From contig NZ_JAUOPD010000004.1 of assembly GCF_030546745.1 (NCBI RefSeq), positions 124,001 to 188,000 on the forward strand: DNA of 64,000 nt, written 5' to 3'. Below are positions 8,410 to 20,500 of the stretch, piece by piece. The first letter of the stretch is position 1, and each line of letters starts with the position of its first letter. A program made the translations under genes and the position numbers. The notes under the pieces are model-generated. The model was not told the origin of the DNA. It searched no databases and saw only the letters and a program-made list of their open reading frames with translations. This DNA comes from Thalassotalea sp. 1_MG-2023. GTDB lineage: Bacteria; Pseudomonadota; Gammaproteobacteria; Enterobacterales; Alteromonadaceae.

Positions 8410-11400
8410 ATGTATATTAAGGTATTTGCTGCTACCATTTTGTTTTGTTGTTCAGTGGTTGCTAATGCAATAGATTGTTCAGAAATTTTTCCTCAGCAAG
8501 ATCATTCGTTTGCTGTGAATGGCAGTAAACAATTTTTTTCATATGGTGATGACAGTGAATGTAATAGCAATAAATGCAAAACTGTTTCCATACCTACCTT
8601 TACTCCTCCTGCTCTAAGCGGGTTACCTGATAATGGTGCATTTAATTTAACCACAGTAACAGATGGTGTTTACTATTACTCAAGTTGGGGACTTACTGAC
8701 AGTGAAGGGCTGACATTTTCTGGAACAGGTACTGCGGTTATTTACATTGACGGTAATGCGACAATTCCTGTTGGTTCTGAAGTTAATCTATCAGGGGTGC
8801 CAAGCAATATTTTAATTGTTGTTACTGGAGCCTTAACTATTGCCGATGATGTTAAGATTAATGCGAATATATATGTAGCAGGTTCTACAGTAATAGGCAG
8901 CTTAGGTGGCAATGACTTTGACATCAATGGTGCTATTTCAGTTGGGGGCGCACTTGCTGTATATGGTGAAGGTGAACTTGAGTTTGATGCTGAAGATATT
9001 ACTGATATGAATACCCACGGCTTATGTGTCAACGCTAAGCCTTTCGATTTTTCGTGTAACTCAACATTTGTTGATGGAATAACCAGTCACACAAATAATG
9101 GGCAAATTCATTTTAATCGAGACAGTAAAATCATCAATAATCCTGATAACATTTTAGCAACAGCAAGGATCATACATTCGAGTAATATTACATCTTGTGA
9201 TGTTTTTGGCCAATGTTCAGCATCAGGAACCCCAACCACCGCAATGACAAGCTCTCGCTTTAAAACAACATCAAGTAGCCAAGACTTTAGTGTTTCACGA
9301 AATAGCACAAGAACCATAAATGGAAATACCTTTGACGAAGTAGCAATTGAAAGGGGGGGCACATTAAATTTTTCATCTAATTATTCTGAATACCGTATTG
9401 AAACACTATCGTTAAAAACTGACGCTACCTTGCGCTTGACCCCCGGTGATTATTGGATTGAAGAATTAACCTATTCCGGTTTTGCTATTAATATCGAAGT
9501 GATTGGTAGTGGTTTAGTACGCATGTTTTTTAAAGACGGTGATGGCAATAATGATGCGTTGGAGTTACCACGAAATACAACGATTAATCAGGGCGGCAAT
9601 GCAAGTGAATTTCATATTTATGCATATCAAGGCGTTAAACTTAACCGTAACGCAAACGTAACTGCGCTCTTGTATGCCGTTGAAGATATTGAAATAGAAA
9701 GGAGTACAACATTTCAAGGTGCCATTTCGGGTGATAATATTGAATTGAACCGTGATTCTTTCGTGACCTACAGTTGCGGGGCTACAGCACAACCAACAGA
9801 AGTTTTGCATTTAAAAATGGAAGAAGCAACTTGGCAGGGTGGTTCAGGGTTAGTTATAGATAGTATTAATGGCATTAACGGCACTGCTTATAATGGCGCA
9901 AAAACGGTCGGTAGTGCGTCATGTCGATATGGCGAATTTGATGGTAATAATGATCACGTGCTAATACCGCATAACGACTTACTTAATGGCACTTCAACAT
10001 TAACCTATGCTGCTTATTTTCGTGCTAATAGCTGGAATGGCACCACGCAAATAATGGCAAAATCTGTTCATGGAGGAGGCTCTGGTCGCGCGCAAATGGG
10101 CATTTTTTCTGAAAATGGCGTATTGAAGGGGCGAGCAGAAACGGCTAACGGCCGATATGAGATCACTTCTTCACTCCCTGCTACACTGGGCGATTGGGTA
10201 CATGTAGCTTTGGTTTTCAATGGCACAAGTTTAAAGCTATACCAAGACGGTGCTGTGGTTGCTAGTAGTTCATTTTCTGCGACAACATTAGTTCAAACCA
10301 ATGATCCATTAGCAATCAGTAAGCGAGTAGGCACTAATCAATACTTCTTTCATGGTTTAATTGATGACATTCATGTATTTCAAAATGCATTATCTGCCGC
10401 AGAAGTACAAACGCTTATTGATAACAACCCGAGTTGTCCACTTACTGATGTTGATCATTACTTAATCACTCACAGTGGAACAGGATTAACATGCGAACCA
10501 GAACCTATCACAATTAAAGCTTGTACCAATAGCTTTGGCGCAAATTGTGTTGAATCGAGCAATATTGTCAATGTAGATCTTGTAGCCACTGGTAGTTCAC
10601 ACGCTGTGACTCAGTCAGTCAGTTTTATTGGTAGTACAACCGTTGACTTACCTTACCAAGTTGCCGAAAAAACAACGCTATCTATTGATAATGCCAGTAT
10701 TCCGGCAAGTAATGGATACGTATGTAATAGTAATAACCCAAATGATTGCGATATCACGTTTAGTAACGCTGGTTTTAAAATTACTGGCTTTAATAACATC
10801 GAAATTGCAGGGGAAGCGATGCTTTCTGCTGGAAATTCGCGGATTTTTATTCAAGCGGTTAAAAATAATAAAGGCGCATGCCAAGGATATTTTGACACAC
10901 CAGGCGCTAGAAATATTGATTTCGCCATGAAAGCTATCACCCCAAGTACGATAAACGGCACACAAAATTACCTTATTGGCAATAATGTTGTTCCTAAATA
11001 CAGTGGCTCATCGCCAAACCAATTTTCGACGGTTAGTTTAACTTTTGATGCTAATTCTCAAGCGCAATTACCGAACAATTTATATCATGATGTTGGTGAT
11101 ATTGCCTTATATGCAAAACACACGATACCCGCTACCGTTGATAACCCTGCAATCACGCTTGTTGGAGACAGTGATGTTTTTTATGTAAGGCCTTATGCGT
11201 TTTTAATTTCGGCCTCTACTTCTTCCGGAAATAGTCTAGATAACACAAGCGATACCGGGGGAAGTATTCAAAAGGCGGGTGAAGCGTTTAATTTATCAAT
11301 GAAAGCCGTGAATAAATCAGGTGGTGTGACAAAGAATTTTAACAAAAATGTTGAGTTGGCGTTACAACGCACAGCGCCATTTAGCGAAGGTGCTGAGGGA

Positions 11401-12603
11401 GTATTGGTTGCTAAAAGTGTATTAGGGTTAGTGTCAAATACTCTCGCAGAAAATTATACCGGTGTCACGGTGCCTTTTTCTCAAGGAGAATACCAAAGTG
11501 AAGTTGATTACAATCAAGGAGCGACATACAGCGAAGTAGGATTAATTAAATTGTTTGCTCGTGAAGTACAAAATGCCAATAACAACAATAATCATGCGCA
11601 AGGCCAGTCGGCTATCGGGCGATTTGTGCCGGCGCAGTTTGCGATGGTTAGTTCTGTGCCTGCTCAGTTTGCAATGGTTAGTAATGATGTAGAAAATTTT
11701 TGTAATGCAATGACATACATGTCTCAACCAGCAATTAAATTCAACTATCGGATAGAAGCACAAAATGCAGCGGGTGTTAAAACTGAAAACTATCTTAAAA
11801 CGAACAATTTTGATTTTATTAAAGCGAACATCGCTTTTGTCGCTGAAAATGCCAATACCATTGATTTATCAACGCGGTTAGCTGATTTTAATGGTAATTG
11901 GCAATCAGGTGTTTATGAAAATGAAGATGACTCCTCTGGTAAAGATGAAGGTAAATTTAATCGACTAACAAGTATCGATGGTCCCTATGAACAGCTTCGG
12001 TACGGTATTAAACTTGTTGATCCCGAAGGCAGTGAATTACTAGGTTTAGATATGTTATCGAATGCGGGTAACTTTACCGCAAAAGCATTATCGAGTTCAG
12101 CAAGTAAAATGCGATTTGGTCGTTGGGTGGTTGATAACGCTTATGGACCAGAAACAGAAGCATTACCGGTTGCAATGCGCCTAGAGTATTTTGATGGCAG
12201 TGGTTTTGTTGTTCATGACGATGACAGCTGCACAACGCCGACACTTAATACTCTTAACGATAAAGTGATTACAGGGGCTATCTTCAGTGGTGGCTTAGTG
12301 GATGGTCAATATCGGTTGTTTGATATGGATAATACGGATGGTCTAACAATGTCGGATGTTGATGCCGCGACAGCTGGAAGCTTCGCTGCTGGACGTTTTA
12401 TTGACCAGCCGAACCGTTTTACCTTTAGTGCTCCTGGAAATGGTAAACAAGGGGCGTTGCAATTTGAATATGAAGTGCCAGAATGGTTAAAATACGACTG
12501 GCAAGATGATGGTAATAACAATGATAACCCCGCAGCATTATTAAATTTTGGCTTATTTCGTGGTAATGATCGGATAATTTCGTGGCGAGAAATTCAAAAA
12601 TAA
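8410..12603 (+). CDS. mshQ: MshQ-like very large secreted MSHA protein with LamG domain
   Basis: Protein of 1397 residues with a signal peptide (MYIKVFAATILFCCSVVANA). Residues about 50-450 form beta-rich repeats suggestive of a surface fibre. A laminin-G/concanavalin-like lectin domain follows at about 461-676 (CRYGEFDGNNDHVLIPHND, WVHVALVFNGTSLKLYQDG). The C-terminal 700 residues match the large MshQ tail (DUF6701-type) found at the end of msh loci. A 10-residue tandem repeat VPAQFAMVS(S/N) lies near 1073-1092. The start has AGGAAC ahead. Probable role: adhesin or pilus-associated surface protein, with LamG suggesting glycan binding. The gene directly precedes mreB, the usual right border of msh loci. 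Confidence 0.85.
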   Translation: MYIKVFAATILFCCSVVANAIDCSEIFPQQDHSFAVNGSKQFFSYGDDSECNSNKCKTVSIPTFTPPALSGLPDNGAFNLTTVTDGVYYYSSWGLTDSEGLTFSGTGTAVIYIDGNATIPVGSEVNLSGVPSNILIVVTGALTIADDVKINANIYVAGSTVIGSLGGNDFDINGAISVGGALAVYGEGELEFDAEDITDMNTHGLCVNAKPFDFSCNSTFVDGITSHTNNGQIHFNRDSKIINNPDNILATARIIHSSNITSCDVFGQCSASGTPTTAMTSSRFKTTSSSQDFSVSRNSTRTINGNTFDEVAIERGGTLNFSSNYSEYRIETLSLKTDATLRLTPGDYWIEELTYSGFAINIEVIGSGLVRMFFKDGDGNNDALELPRNTTINQGGNASEFHIYAYQGVKLNRNANVTALLYAVEDIEIERSTTFQGAISGDNIELNRDSFVTYSCGATAQPTEVLHLKMEEATWQGGSGLVIDSINGINGTAYNGAKTVGSASCRYGEFDGNNDHVLIPHNDLLNGTSTLTYAAYFRANSWNGTTQIMAKSVHGGGSGRAQMGIFSENGVLKGRAETANGRYEITSSLPATLGDWVHVALVFNGTSLKLYQDGAVVASSSFSATTLVQTNDPLAISKRVGTNQYFFHGLIDDIHVFQNALSAAEVQTLIDNNPSCPLTDVDHYLITHSGTGLTCEPEPITIKACTNSFGANCVESSNIVNVDLVATGSSHAVTQSVSFIGSTTVDLPYQVAEKTTLSIDNASIPASNGYVCNSNNPNDCDITFSNAGFKITGFNNIEIAGEAMLSAGNSRIFIQAVKNNKGACQGYFDTPGARNIDFAMKAITPSTINGTQNYLIGNNVVPKYSGSSPNQFSTVSLTFDANSQAQLPNNLYHDVGDIALYAKHTIPATVDNPAITLVGDSDVFYVRPYAFLISASTSSGNSLDNTSDTGGSIQKAGEAFNLSMKAVNKSGGVTKNFNKNVELALQRTAPFSEGAEGVLVAKSVLGLVSNTLAENYTGVTVPFSQGEYQSEVDYNQGATYSEVGLIKLFAREVQNANNNNNHAQGQSAIGRFVPAQFAMVSSVPAQFAMVSNDVENFCNAMTYMSQPAIKFNYRIEAQNAAGVKTENYLKTNNFDFIKANIAFVAENANTIDLSTRLADFNGNWQSGVYENEDDSSGKDEGKFNRLTSIDGPYEQLRYGIKLVDPEGSELLGLDMLSNAGNFTAKALSSSASKMRFGRWVVDNAYGPETEALPVAMRLEYFDGSGFVVHDDDSCTTPTLNTLNDKVITGAIFSGGLVDGQYRLFDMDNTDGLTMSDVDAATAGSFAAGRFIDQPNRFTFSAPGNGKQGALQFEYEVPEWLKYDWQDDGNNNDNPAALLNFGLFRGNDRIISWREIQK

Positions 12604-12620
12604 CCACTTTTTGACACTTT

Positions 12621-12656
12621 CATGAAAAAAGTTGCAAAAAAACATGTTTTTTTCAT
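12621..12656 (+). terminator. AT-rich inverted repeat between mshQ and mreB
   Basis: An 18-bp perfect palindrome (seven A, CATG, seven T) at 12636-12653 is nested in a wider repeat, CATGAAAAAA against TTTTTTTCAT. It could stop mshQ transcripts weakly or act as a binding site upstream of mreB; there is no GC-rich stem. Confidence 0.4.
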
Positions 12657-12753
12657 CATTGAGGCATCACATCTAGTAAATACTGGGGTATGATTACCGA
12701 CAATTAGCAAAATAATTGAAGTACGCTATGGCAGGCATGTTGTAGTCAAGTAG

Positions 12754-13815
<1,062 letters not shown>

Positions 13816-14003
13816 TAGCAAGTTTTATGCTGACTATTTATTACACTTTATAGCTGCGTTAAAAGTACTCATTGATAATAATCAACGCTGTACTTTTTCT
13901 TGTTTTAGCGTGTACAACCCACGCATAAATCGACGCTAAATGGACCAGATAATAGTACATTACGCGCGATTAAATTTAACAACAAAGAGAAACTATATTC
14001 TCG

Positions 14004-14891
14004 ATGAATCCTATATTTAAACATGGACCTTCTCCACAGCACCGGCTAGTTCTGGTGCTGTTTTGTTCTGCGCTATTGATATTTTTTGATCATAAAATGA
14101 ATAGCTTCGAGTTTGTTCGGGGTTATTTACAGTCAATGGTAAGCCCACTGCAATACTTAGCAACAACACCTAAACAAGCGATTGATTGGGCAGTAGAGAA
14201 TTTAACGACACGCCAACACTTGATTGAAGAAAACCAGCGGCTCAAATCAAATGAGCTTCAATTTCAAGAGCAAGCGATGCAACTTAACATTCTGAAGCAA
14301 GAAAATGACAGATTACGTTCATTATTGTCATCGCCTGTGCGAAAAGATGCTAAGAAAATGGTAGCTGAGATTCTATCTGTCGATAGTGATCCATACTCCC
14401 ATCAAGTGGTGATTAACCGAGGTGCTAATGATGGAGTATTTGAAGGACAAGCAATCATTGATGAAAAAGGCATTGTTGGCCAAATATTGCATGTTGGCAC
14501 CATTACCAGCCGAGTAATATTAATTACCGATGTTACCCATGCCGTGCCTGTTCGTATTCGACGAAACGGCATTCGCATGGTTGCAAATGGTACTGGTACG
14601 ATTGACCGATTAGTGCACAATTTTGTACCACACAGCACAGATGTTGTGGTGGGTGACTTATTGGTAACATCAGGACTAGGTGGTAAATACCCGGAAGGTT
14701 ACCCTGTTGCTAAAGTTGTAGCGGTTAAAATGGATGAGTCTAGGCCGTTTGCGCAGGTTCAAAGTGAACCAGTAGCGCAAATTAATCGCTTACGCTACGT
14801 ATTGTTATTATGGCCAGAGAAGCCAACAGCTATCTTTTCAAGTAAAGATGCACTAACAGCCATACCGGAGAATGAAAATGCTGGCTCATAA
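14004..14891 (+). CDS. mreC: Rod-shape-determining protein MreC
   Basis: Protein of 295 residues beginning MNPIFKHGPSPQHRLV, typical of gammaproteobacterial MreC. One membrane helix lies at about residues 14-30, a coiled coil at about 70-110 (QRLKSNELQFQEQAM, LKQENDRLRSLL), then a periplasmic double beta-barrel (AEILSVDSDPYSHQVVINRGANDG onward, cited in part). MreC links cytoplasmic MreB to periplasmic penicillin-binding proteins. Its last 20 bases overlap the start of mreD. Confidence 0.97.
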   Translation: MNPIFKHGPSPQHRLVLVLFCSALLIFFDHKMNSFEFVRGYLQSMVSPLQYLATTPKQAIDWAVENLTTRQHLIEENQRLKSNELQFQEQAMQLNILKQENDRLRSLLSSPVRKDAKKMVAEILSVDSDPYSHQVVINRGANDGVFEGQAIIDEKGIVGQILHVGTITSRVILITDVTHAVPVRIRRNGIRMVANGTGTIDRLVHNFVPHSTDVVVGDLLVTSGLGGKYPEGYPVAKVVAVKMDESRPFAQVQSEPVAQINRLRYVLLLWPEKPTAIFSSKDALTAIPENENAGS

Positions 14892-15357
14892 CGGTATTAT
14901 AATCCTCTTAACGTTATTAGTGGCGATAGTCGGCTCTATTATGCCACTACCATTAAATGTTGATGCTTTTAGACCTGATTGGGTGTTGGTGGTATTACTT
15001 TATTGGACCTTAGCATTACCAAGTAGAATAAATGTGATCACGGCCTGGTTTATGGGGTTTTTACTTGATGTACTTTTAGGCTCCGTATTAGGAGTACACG
15101 CGGCAGCAATGGCGTTATGTGTGTATATTGTTGCAGGAAACTTCCAAAAAATTCGTAACTTTTCAGTTTGGCAGCAAGCACTTATTGTTGGTGTGTTATC
15201 AGCTTTATATCACTTGTTGGTGTTTTGGTTTCAACGTTTCTTAACCGATATTATCTTTTTACCAAGTTACTTATATCCTGTGATCACCACAATTATTTTA
15301 TGGCCTTGGGCTTTTTTATTATTACGAAAAATACGCCGGCATTTTGGTATTAAATAA
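14872..15357 (+). CDS. mreD: Rod-shape-determining protein MreD
   Basis: Polytopic inner-membrane protein of 161 residues with five or six hydrophobic helices and the family pattern FRPDWVLVVLLYWTLALP near residues 33-50, followed by a conserved glycine-aspartate segment (FMGFLLDVLLGSVLG). It starts inside mreC; ATG at 14872 or two codons later are both possible. MreD completes the elongasome trio with MreB and MreC. The next gene, maf, begins 11 bases later. Confidence 0.95.
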   Translation: MKMLAHNGIIILLTLLVAIVGSIMPLPLNVDAFRPDWVLVVLLYWTLALPSRINVITAWFMGFLLDVLLGSVLGVHAAAMALCVYIVAGNFQKIRNFSVWQQALIVGVLSALYHLLVFWFQRFLTDIIFLPSYLYPVITTIILWPWAFLLLRKIRRHFGIK

Positions 15358-15368
15358 CAGGAGTGTGC

Positions 15369-15971
15369 ATGTCACAACTGTACTCATTGATTTTAGCCTC
15401 GCAATCTCCACGACGAAAAGCATTTCTTTCGCAATTAGGCTATCAATTTGAAAGTATTAGCCCAGATATAGATGAATCGTTAAAACCGCAAGAAACACCC
15501 CATGATTATGTGGCACGTTTAGCGTTAGAAAAAGCACAAAGTATTGCTAAGAAATCTGCCGATGCAACTGTTGTTATCGGCTCTGATACTTGTGTTGTTT
15601 ACCAACAACGTATTTTAGGAAAGCCAGAAAACCTACAACAATGCCGGGAATATTTGTTGTTACTGTCGGGGACAACTCATCAAGTATATACTGGAGTAGC
15701 GGTTGTTCAGCAAGCATTAAGCAAAACATCAGTAGTGTGTACCCATGTGGAATTTGATGAGATATCTGATGCCGAAATAAACGCTTATTGGCAAAGTGGT
15801 GAACCTAAAGATAAAGCAGGTGGCTATGGTATTCAGGGAATAGGCGGTCAATTTGTTAAGACAATCAATGGCAGTTATTCTTCTGTTGTTGGCTTACCGT
15901 TATGTGAAACCAAACAATTATTAACACAGTTTAATATCTTTACACCCTTCAATAGCACGACTACCAAATAA
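15369..15971 (+). CDS. maf: Maf-family nucleotide pyrophosphatase (YhdE-type dTTP/UTP PPase)
   Basis: Protein of 200 residues. ATG 15369 was chosen over an upstream GTG because AGGAG lies five bases ahead. Maf motifs are visible: LASQSPRRKAFL at the N-terminus (phosphate binding), VIGSDTCVV (catalytic aspartate, about residue 70), LGKPEN, LSGTTHQVYTGV and DKAGGYGIQGIGGQFV. The enzyme hydrolyses non-canonical or pyrimidine nucleoside triphosphates to monophosphates and pyrophosphate. The YhdE subgroup is suggested by its place after mreBCD and before rng, as in E. coli. Confidence 0.95.
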   Translation: MSQLYSLILASQSPRRKAFLSQLGYQFESISPDIDESLKPQETPHDYVARLALEKAQSIAKKSADATVVIGSDTCVVYQQRILGKPENLQQCREYLLLLSGTTHQVYTGVAVVQQALSKTSVVCTHVEFDEISDAEINAYWQSGEPKDKAGGYGIQGIGGQFVKTINGSYSSVVGLPLCETKQLLTQFNIFTPFNSTTTK

Positions 15972-15981
15972 AGGAAGTTAA

Positions 15982-17445
15982 ATGGCCGGTGAATTACTGA
16001 TCAATGTAACCCCCAGTGAAACGCGAGTAGCGCTTATCGAAAATGGTGTGCTTCAAGAAGTGCATGTTGAACGAGAAGCTAAGCGTGGTCTAGTTGGTAA
16101 TATTTATCTTGGCAAAGTGATTAGAGTGCTACCTGGCATGCAAGCAGCTTTCGTTGATATTAACTTAGATAAAGCTGCCTTTTTACATGCTTCAGATATT
16201 AATTCTTCATTAATACTTAATGAAGAAAGTAATGGCGATCAAGTGCCTGATATTAGAAGTTTAGTGCATGAAGGACAGCATATTGTTGTACAAGTAGTTA
16301 AAGATCCATTAGGCACAAAAGGTGCTCGATTAACGACTGATATTACAGTAGCAGCACGTTATCTGGTTTTAATGCCTAATGCTAGTCATGCAGGTATTTC
16401 CCAACGAATTGAAGATGTAGAAGAGCGAAAGCGGCTGCGTGAGATAGTGCAACCGTATTGTGAAGAAGATCACGGCTTTATTGTACGTACGGCCGCAGAA
16501 GGAGCTGGCGAAAAAGAATTGCAACACGATGCAGAATTTCTTTGTCGTGTTTGGTCAAAAGTGATGGAACGTAAAAAACGTAAACAAACTAAAGTTGCTA
16601 TCTATCAAGATTTACCGCTCGCGTTTAGAGTTATTCGGGACTTTGTCGGGGTTTCGTTAGAGCGAATTAGGGTTGATTCTAAATTAACCTTTGATCAATT
16701 GGGTGAATTTACACAAGAGTTTGTGCCAGAACTTACGCCAGTAATGGAGTATTACCCTGGTGAGCGGCCTATTTTTGACCTGTTTGATGTTGAGAATGAG
16801 ATTCAGCGAGCCTTACATCGAAAAATTGAATTAAAATCTGGCGGCTATTTGATTATCGATCAAACAGAAGCGATGACCACCATTGATATCAATACAGGTG
16901 CCTTTGTTGGACATCGAAATTTAGAAGAAACCATTTTTAATACCAACATCGAAGCAACACAAGCGATTGCCAGACAATTAAGATTACGGAACTTAGGTGG
17001 GATCATTATTGTCGACTTTATAGATATGCATAATGAAGATCACCAAAGACGTGTGTTGCATAGTTTAGATGTAGCGATGGCTCGCGATAATGTTAAATAT
17101 AGTCTTTCAGACTTTTCGGCTTTAGGGCTTGTTGAAATGACTCGCAAAAGAACTCGTGAAAGCTTAGAGCATATACTGTGCGGAGAATGCCCTGTTTGCG
17201 ATGGTCGTGGCTATTTAAAAACGGTTGAAACCGTCTGTTTTGAAATACTACGTGAAATTGTTCGGGTTAATCGTGCGTATGATACCGATAAGTTTATTGT
17301 TTACGCATCAACAGCCGTTAGCGAATCGTTAGTGAACGATGAATTTCATAATCTTGCTGAACTTGAAGTTTTTATCGGCAAGCAAATTAAAGTGCAGACT
17401 GAGATCATGTATAATCAGGAACAGTTTGATGTCGTCATGATGTAA
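15982..17445 (+). CDS. rng: Ribonuclease G
   Basis: Protein of 487 residues, close to the 489 of E. coli RNase G. An S1 RNA-binding domain at about 38-125 is followed by the RNase E/G catalytic core, with metal-binding aspartates in TTIDINTGAFVG and IIVDFIDMHNEDHQRR (about 340-360) and the zinc-link cysteines CGECPVC near 404-410. It lacks the long RNase E degradosome tail. RNase G processes the 5' end of 16S rRNA and decays some mRNAs. Starts 10 bases after maf, so they are one operon. Confidence 0.97.
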   Translation: MAGELLINVTPSETRVALIENGVLQEVHVEREAKRGLVGNIYLGKVIRVLPGMQAAFVDINLDKAAFLHASDINSSLILNEESNGDQVPDIRSLVHEGQHIVVQVVKDPLGTKGARLTTDITVAARYLVLMPNASHAGISQRIEDVEERKRLREIVQPYCEEDHGFIVRTAAEGAGEKELQHDAEFLCRVWSKVMERKKRKQTKVAIYQDLPLAFRVIRDFVGVSLERIRVDSKLTFDQLGEFTQEFVPELTPVMEYYPGERPIFDLFDVENEIQRALHRKIELKSGGYLIIDQTEAMTTIDINTGAFVGHRNLEETIFNTNIEATQAIARQLRLRNLGGIIIVDFIDMHNEDHQRRVLHSLDVAMARDNVKYSLSDFSALGLVEMTRKRTRESLEHILCGECPVCDGRGYLKTVETVCFEILREIVRVNRAYDTDKFIVYASTAVSESLVNDEFHNLAELEVFIGKQIKVQTEIMYNQEQFDVVMM

Positions 17446-17559
17446 TTATGCGTGATTAGCTTTCATGTTAGACATGGAGTACGACCAACAAAACAGGGAG
17501 TTACGTTGACGTTAAGCAAGGATACCGTAAAACTTACCTAAAGAGGTGAACGAATTTAG

Positions 17560-20500
17560 ATGATGAGAGTATCGAAGGTTTCCAATCGTTGGTTAAACCG
17601 AGCATACAAAATATTGGCTATTTTATTGGTCATATTTGCTGTGCTGATAAGCTCGTTACGTCTATTTTTACCTTACGCTCATAATTATCGTCAGCATTTA
17701 CAAGACTATATTAATAATACCTATAACAGCCATATTGTTATCGGTAATTTAAATATGGGCTGGTTGAGCTCAGGCCCCAGTTTAATTGCTGAAAATGTAA
17801 GTGTTTTGCAAACCGAAGGTGCTGAAATTTATATTGAAGCCTTTGATGTCAGTGTCGACTTTTGGCGAAGTATAAAACAGCGTAATATTGTCACTAAAGA
17901 TCTATCATTAAATGGGGTCAGAGTACTTTTTGATCAGCAAGCGTTTTCCAGTAATTCTACAAGCAATACTAAATTAGTAAAAAATGCATCAAGGCTTTTT
18001 TTAAAGCAAATAAACCGCTTTTCTGTGCAAAACAGCCAAATAATCTACCGTGATGAGAAAGGTGAAAGAACGTTCTTAATCAAGGAACTGTATTGGGCAA
18101 ATAATGGTTTGTCGCATAAAGCTAAAGGTAAGGTGGTGTTAGACGGACTAACCTCGAATACCTTACAATTTAATATGGCTATTCATGGTGAGAAACTTCG
18201 TGACATGCAAGGTAAGCTTTATTTACAAGCGAACCAGCTCAATATTACCCCTTGGTTAGATAAAGTGTTCGCCATTGAAGATGAAAATACTCATGCCTCG
18301 ATTAATTTTGATGCATGGTTAGCTATTAAAAATGGTAAGGCTGATCAATTACAAGTGTCGTTAGGTGACAATCAAATCGCTTGGCAACATCAAAATGCGA
18401 TAAAAACATTGAATATTACGCAAGGGCAATTGGTGTTTGATAATCTATCAACAACTGAAAGGCTTCATGTGTATTCTAACAATATTTTAATTCGCACCGA
18501 TGAGCAACAGTGGCAGCCATTCGTTGTTGATGTAAAACGCAACAATGGTAATTTAATCGGCAGTATTTCTCAGTTAGATATTGGTGGGGTCAATGATTTA
18601 TTACCGTTATTTATTGAGCAAAAAGAAATACGTTCAACACTTGAGGCGATAAACCCGAGCGGGCAAATAACGAAAATTGTTTTTCAGCAGTCAAAAGACG
18701 ATATAAAAGCAACGGCAAATTTTTCACAGTTTCAATCACAATACAGTGATGGCATACCTGCTATTTCTGGGCTTTCTGGTGAGGTTGCTTTTCATAACGA
18801 TACGATGAAAGTGGCACTGGATGGTCAACAAGGAGTCGTTGATTTTGCAGAGCATTTTGATGCGCCAATTACTTTTGAACGGCTATTAGGGAATGTTGTA
18901 GTAAGGAAACAAGCAGAACAATGGAAGATATCTTCAACTGACCTGGTGCTTGATTCATCCAAAATAAAAGTAAATGCTGCACTGGGAATCACTGTTTCGC
19001 CAGAGAAAGACACTGAAATGTCATTAGTAGCTAATGCTTCTGAGCTTAATGTTGTTGATGCTCCTTCATTATATCCATCATTGTTGATGGGTGAGAATTT
19101 GGTTGGCTACTTAAACGGTGCACTTAAAAAAGGTAACATTTCACAGGCGAAAATACTGTTTAATGGACCATTAGCAAAATTTCCGTTTGATCATAATGAA
19201 GGTATTTTTAACGTAAGTGCTGAACTTGAAAATGCCAGTTTTATCTTCAATGAAAGCTGGCCTGCAATCCAACATTTTGCAGCAAATTTAAATTTCACCA
19301 ATAATAAAATGTTGATCACAGGAAGATCAGGTACGTTAAATGGATTGGATGTTACCGGAGTTACGGCTTCAATAGATTCTTTATCACATGATCAAGTGTT
19401 AAACGTTGCAGCCGAAATTGCACAAGCAGACCCTGCTTTAGTAACGAACCTGATGCTAACTAGTCCCCTTGATGAAAGTGTTGGCGCAGTATTAGAACAG
19501 GTGAATGTTAAACAAAATATCGCGGCAACATTTTCACTTTCATTACCGCTTAACAATGTCGATGCGACCTTAGCAAAAGGTAATATTAGATTTAATGATA
19601 ATGACGTAGCCTTGAAGTCGCCGGAAATGCTATTTAGTGGGTTAAATGGACAGTTGACGTTTGAAAATGAAAAAATTAATACAAAAGGTTTAACAGCAAA
19701 TTGGCGAGGTATGCCGCTATCGTTTGAGGTAAAAGGAATTCAGAACCCTCTACATTATGAAACAGAAATAAATATCTCTGCTTTATGGCCAGAAAACGCA
19801 TGGTTAGCGCAATTACCTACACTGATGAAACCGTATGGTGAAGGTCTATTAGCTTGGCAAGGGCAATTAGTGCTAAATAACTTTGATGATGGTGAATTTA
19901 ACTATCACTTAACCGTTGATTCAACCTTAGAAGGAACAACACTTAATTTACCAACCCCATTTAACAAAGGGGAGCAAGAAATCACGAAGAGTAAAGTGAT
20001 TGTTAATGGTGATTTGGAAGAATCGACCATTGATGCAATGATCGGTGAACAGTTGGCCTTTTATGGCAAACTAAATCATCAACAAATCAATTTCAATCAG
20101 TCACATTTGATTTTAGGTGATGAACCCATGTCACTTCCTAAAACAGGGTTTCATGTGACAACCTCACTAGCTTCGGCCAGCGTTAACGAATGGCAGCCAT
20201 TTATTACCGACTTATTAGCGAGTATAGCGTTACTAAACACCGAAAATAATCAACACACTAGTCCTTTATTGCCTTCACCAGATATTATTCGCGGGAATAT
20301 TGCGCAGGTAGATGTATATGGCGAAGAACTGAACGGTGTATCTTTTGATTTGGCCGATCAAACAAGTTGGTGGCAGCTTACGCTAACCAGTAAAGAAGCC
20401 CGAGGAGAAGTCAAAATATTTCCCGAGTTACTGACACAGGGGATAGACATAAATGCCGATTATATTCGAATTGCTACGGAAAAACCTTTATTCAATGCTA

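Noticed and set aside
9793-10440. LamG segment of mshQ as a separate inserted gene
   Set aside because: It is in the same uninterrupted frame without stops or start signals, so it is a domain of one protein.
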